Assembly: GCA_028292075.1 (NCBI GenBank)
Contig: JAQGNA010000228.1
Coordinates: 1 to 6,207 of the forward strand
Origin: Rhodoferax sp.
GTDB taxonomy: Bacteria > Pseudomonadota > Gammaproteobacteria > Burkholderiales > Burkholderiaceae
DNA: 6,207 bases
Direction of reading: 5' to 3'
The first letter of the stretch is position 1, and each line of letters opens with the position of its first letter. The notes below the pieces were generated by a model. The model was not told where the DNA came from. It ran no database searches and saw only the letters and a list, made by a program, of their open reading frames with translations. Made by a program: the position numbers and the translations under genes. This document shows positions 5,366-6,207 of this stretch, piece after piece.

Positions 5366-6207
5366 CGGCCGGCCAGCCAGCGCTCCAGGTCATGCGGCGT
5401 CATGGGCCGGGCGAACAGGTAGCCCTGCACCACGTCGCAGCCCCGGTCCCGCAAGAAGTCGAACTGGCTTTGGGTTTCGACACCCTCGGCCACCACGGTG
5501 AGCCGCAGGCCTTCGCCGATGTGCAGCACCGACTGTATGAGCGACCGCGCGGGGCCGCTGGTGTCCAGGTCCTGCACGAAGCTTTTGTCGAGCTTGAGTT
5601 CGCGCATCGGCAGCTTGTGCAGGTAGCTCAGGCTCGAATAGCCGGTGCCGAAGTCGTCGAGCGAGAGGTGCACGCCCAGGGCATGGATGGCGCTGATGGC
5701 GGTTTGCGCGCTGTCGCCGTGGTCGAGCATGGCGCGCTCCGTCATCTCGAGGGTCAGGTCTTCGGGACGCAGGCCATGGTTGCGCAGGCAGGCGGCGACG
5801 CGAACCGCCAGGCCCACGTCTTCAAAATTTTGCGCGGAGAGATTGACCGCCACGCGTGGAACCGACACGCCATGCCGGCGCCATTCCGCCAGCTGGCGGC
5901 AGCTTTCGGTGAGCGCCCATTCGCCCAGCGCGCCGATCAGGCCGCATTCCTCGGCCAGCGGGATGAAGCGCTCCGGTGAGACCTCGCCAAAGCGCGGATG
6001 GTTCCAGCGCGCCAGCGCTTCCACACCGTACAGCGGTCGGCTCGGCGCGCAGTACATCTGCGGCTGGTAGACCAGGCGCAACTCGCCTTCCGCAAGGGCC
6101 TGGCGCAGTGCCGACTCCATGGCGACGCGCTCCTGGGCCACGCGGTTCATGCCGTCGTTGAAGAAGCGCGAACAGTTGCGGCCGTCGGCCTTGGCCTGCG
6201 TCATGGC
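5314..6207 (-). CDS. c-di-GMP phosphodiesterase, EAL domain with GGDEF tail (5' end outside window)
   Basis: The last ~298 residues of a c-di-GMP signalling protein; the frame is open to the right edge. Counting from the methionine at 6204, residues 1-15 (MTQAKADGRN...RFF) look like the end of a GGDEF domain (the usual A-x-x-x-AK-x-x-GRN-x-x-x-F finish), so the whole protein is probably GGDEF-EAL with a sensor domain further upstream. The EAL domain runs from about residue 30 to 280. It keeps E62-A63-L64, N121 (NLSAQNF), E153 (LEMTE), D183-D184 with the intact loop-6 motif DDFGTGYSS, K204 (KLDKSFV), E240 (VVAEGVET) and Q260 (VVQGYLFARP). It should therefore be an active phosphodiesterase that hydrolyses c-di-GMP to pGpG. 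Whether the GGDEF half is active cannot be seen. The C-terminal tail after the domain (TPGWPGGSVLGR) is encoded in antisense to the end of nth. Confidence 0.95.
   Translation of the reverse strand, partial: AMTQAKADGRNCSRFFNDGMNRVAQERVAMESALRQALAEGELRLVYQPQMYCAPSRPLYGVEALARWNHPRFGEVSPERFIPLAEECGLIGALGEWALTESCRQLAEWRRHGVSVPRVAVNLSAQNFEDVGLAVRVAACLRNHGLRPEDLTLEMTERAMLDHGDSAQTAISAIHALGVHLSLDDFGTGYSSLSYLHKLPMRELKLDKSFVQDLDTSGPARSLIQSVLHIGEGLRLTVVAEGVETQSQFDFLRDRGCDVVQGYLFARPMTPHDLERWLAGRYGQATPGWPGGSVLGR
5356..5376. other. GC-rich inverted repeat at the nth stop codon
   Basis: CTGGCC (5356-5361) pairs with GGCCAG (5371-5376). Alternatively GGCCG (5358-5362) and CGGCC (5366-5370) form a tight hairpin with the nth stop codon TAG as its 3-nt loop. 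It lies within the EAL coding region on the other strand. With no T-run on either side it is not a typical intrinsic terminator, but it is the only structure seen at this convergent junction. Confidence 0.35.

Noticed and set aside
5290..5979. 229-codon plus-strand open frame
   Set aside because: Antisense to the EAL domain gene, which keeps all catalytic motifs.
1..6207. Mobile element, CRISPR array, tRNA or attachment site
   Set aside because: No terminal inverted repeats, transposase or integrase motifs, regularly spaced repeats or tRNA-like cloverleaf were recognised anywhere in the window; the only tandem repeat is the short one at 4681-4704.

Overview
This is a dense, GC-rich stretch with strong codon bias. 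Its gene content (a Bug-family periplasmic receptor next to a LysR-type regulator, a HipA-like kinase, and a GGDEF/EAL signalling protein) suggests a betaproteobacterium, most likely Burkholderiales and perhaps Comamonadaceae. That placement is inferred from family distribution and composition, not from a marker gene. No rRNA, tRNA, CRISPR array, transposase or other mobile element is visible, and no gene-free stretch exceeds 300 bases.

Layout: (a) 2-890, plus strand: the C-terminal end of a HipA-type serine/threonine kinase toxin, followed 10 nt later by a complete stand-alone GyrI-like small-molecule-binding protein whose ribosome binding site overlaps the hipA stop codon. (b) 898-3523, minus strand: a two-gene unit of a secreted Bug (tripartite tricarboxylate transporter type) solute receptor followed by a cytoplasmic gamma-glutamyltransferase-family Ntn hydrolase. 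It converges on the GyrI-like gene with only 7 nt between the stop codons. (c) 3524-3684: a divergent control region with a perfect 17-bp palindrome. (d) 3685-4611, plus strand: a LysR-type regulator, probably controlling the Bug/hydrolase unit. (e) 4703-5365, plus strand: endonuclease III (nth), entered through a triplicated 8-bp repeat that makes a chain of start-stop mini-ORFs. (f) 5314-6207, minus strand: the C-terminal part of a c-di-GMP phosphodiesterase (EAL, with the tail of a GGDEF domain), overlapping the end of nth by 52 bp in antisense.

How the parts fit together: the LysR regulator, Bug receptor and hydrolase look like one small catabolic or scavenging module. The receptor would capture an amide- or carboxylate-type solute and the hydrolase would cleave it inside the cell. 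The hydrolase keeps the catalytic threonine (T353) but lacks the residues that hold a gamma-glutamyl group in classical GGT, so its substrate is probably something else, for example an oxamate-like amide. The other genes (hipA/GyrI-like, nth, EAL) belong to separate units.

No clearly new defence or mobile system is visible. The observations most worth a second look are the altered hydrolase pocket, the ATGACCGC repeat relay in front of nth, the palindrome placed at about -65 of a possible Bug promoter, and the coupling of hipA to a GyrI-like gene.
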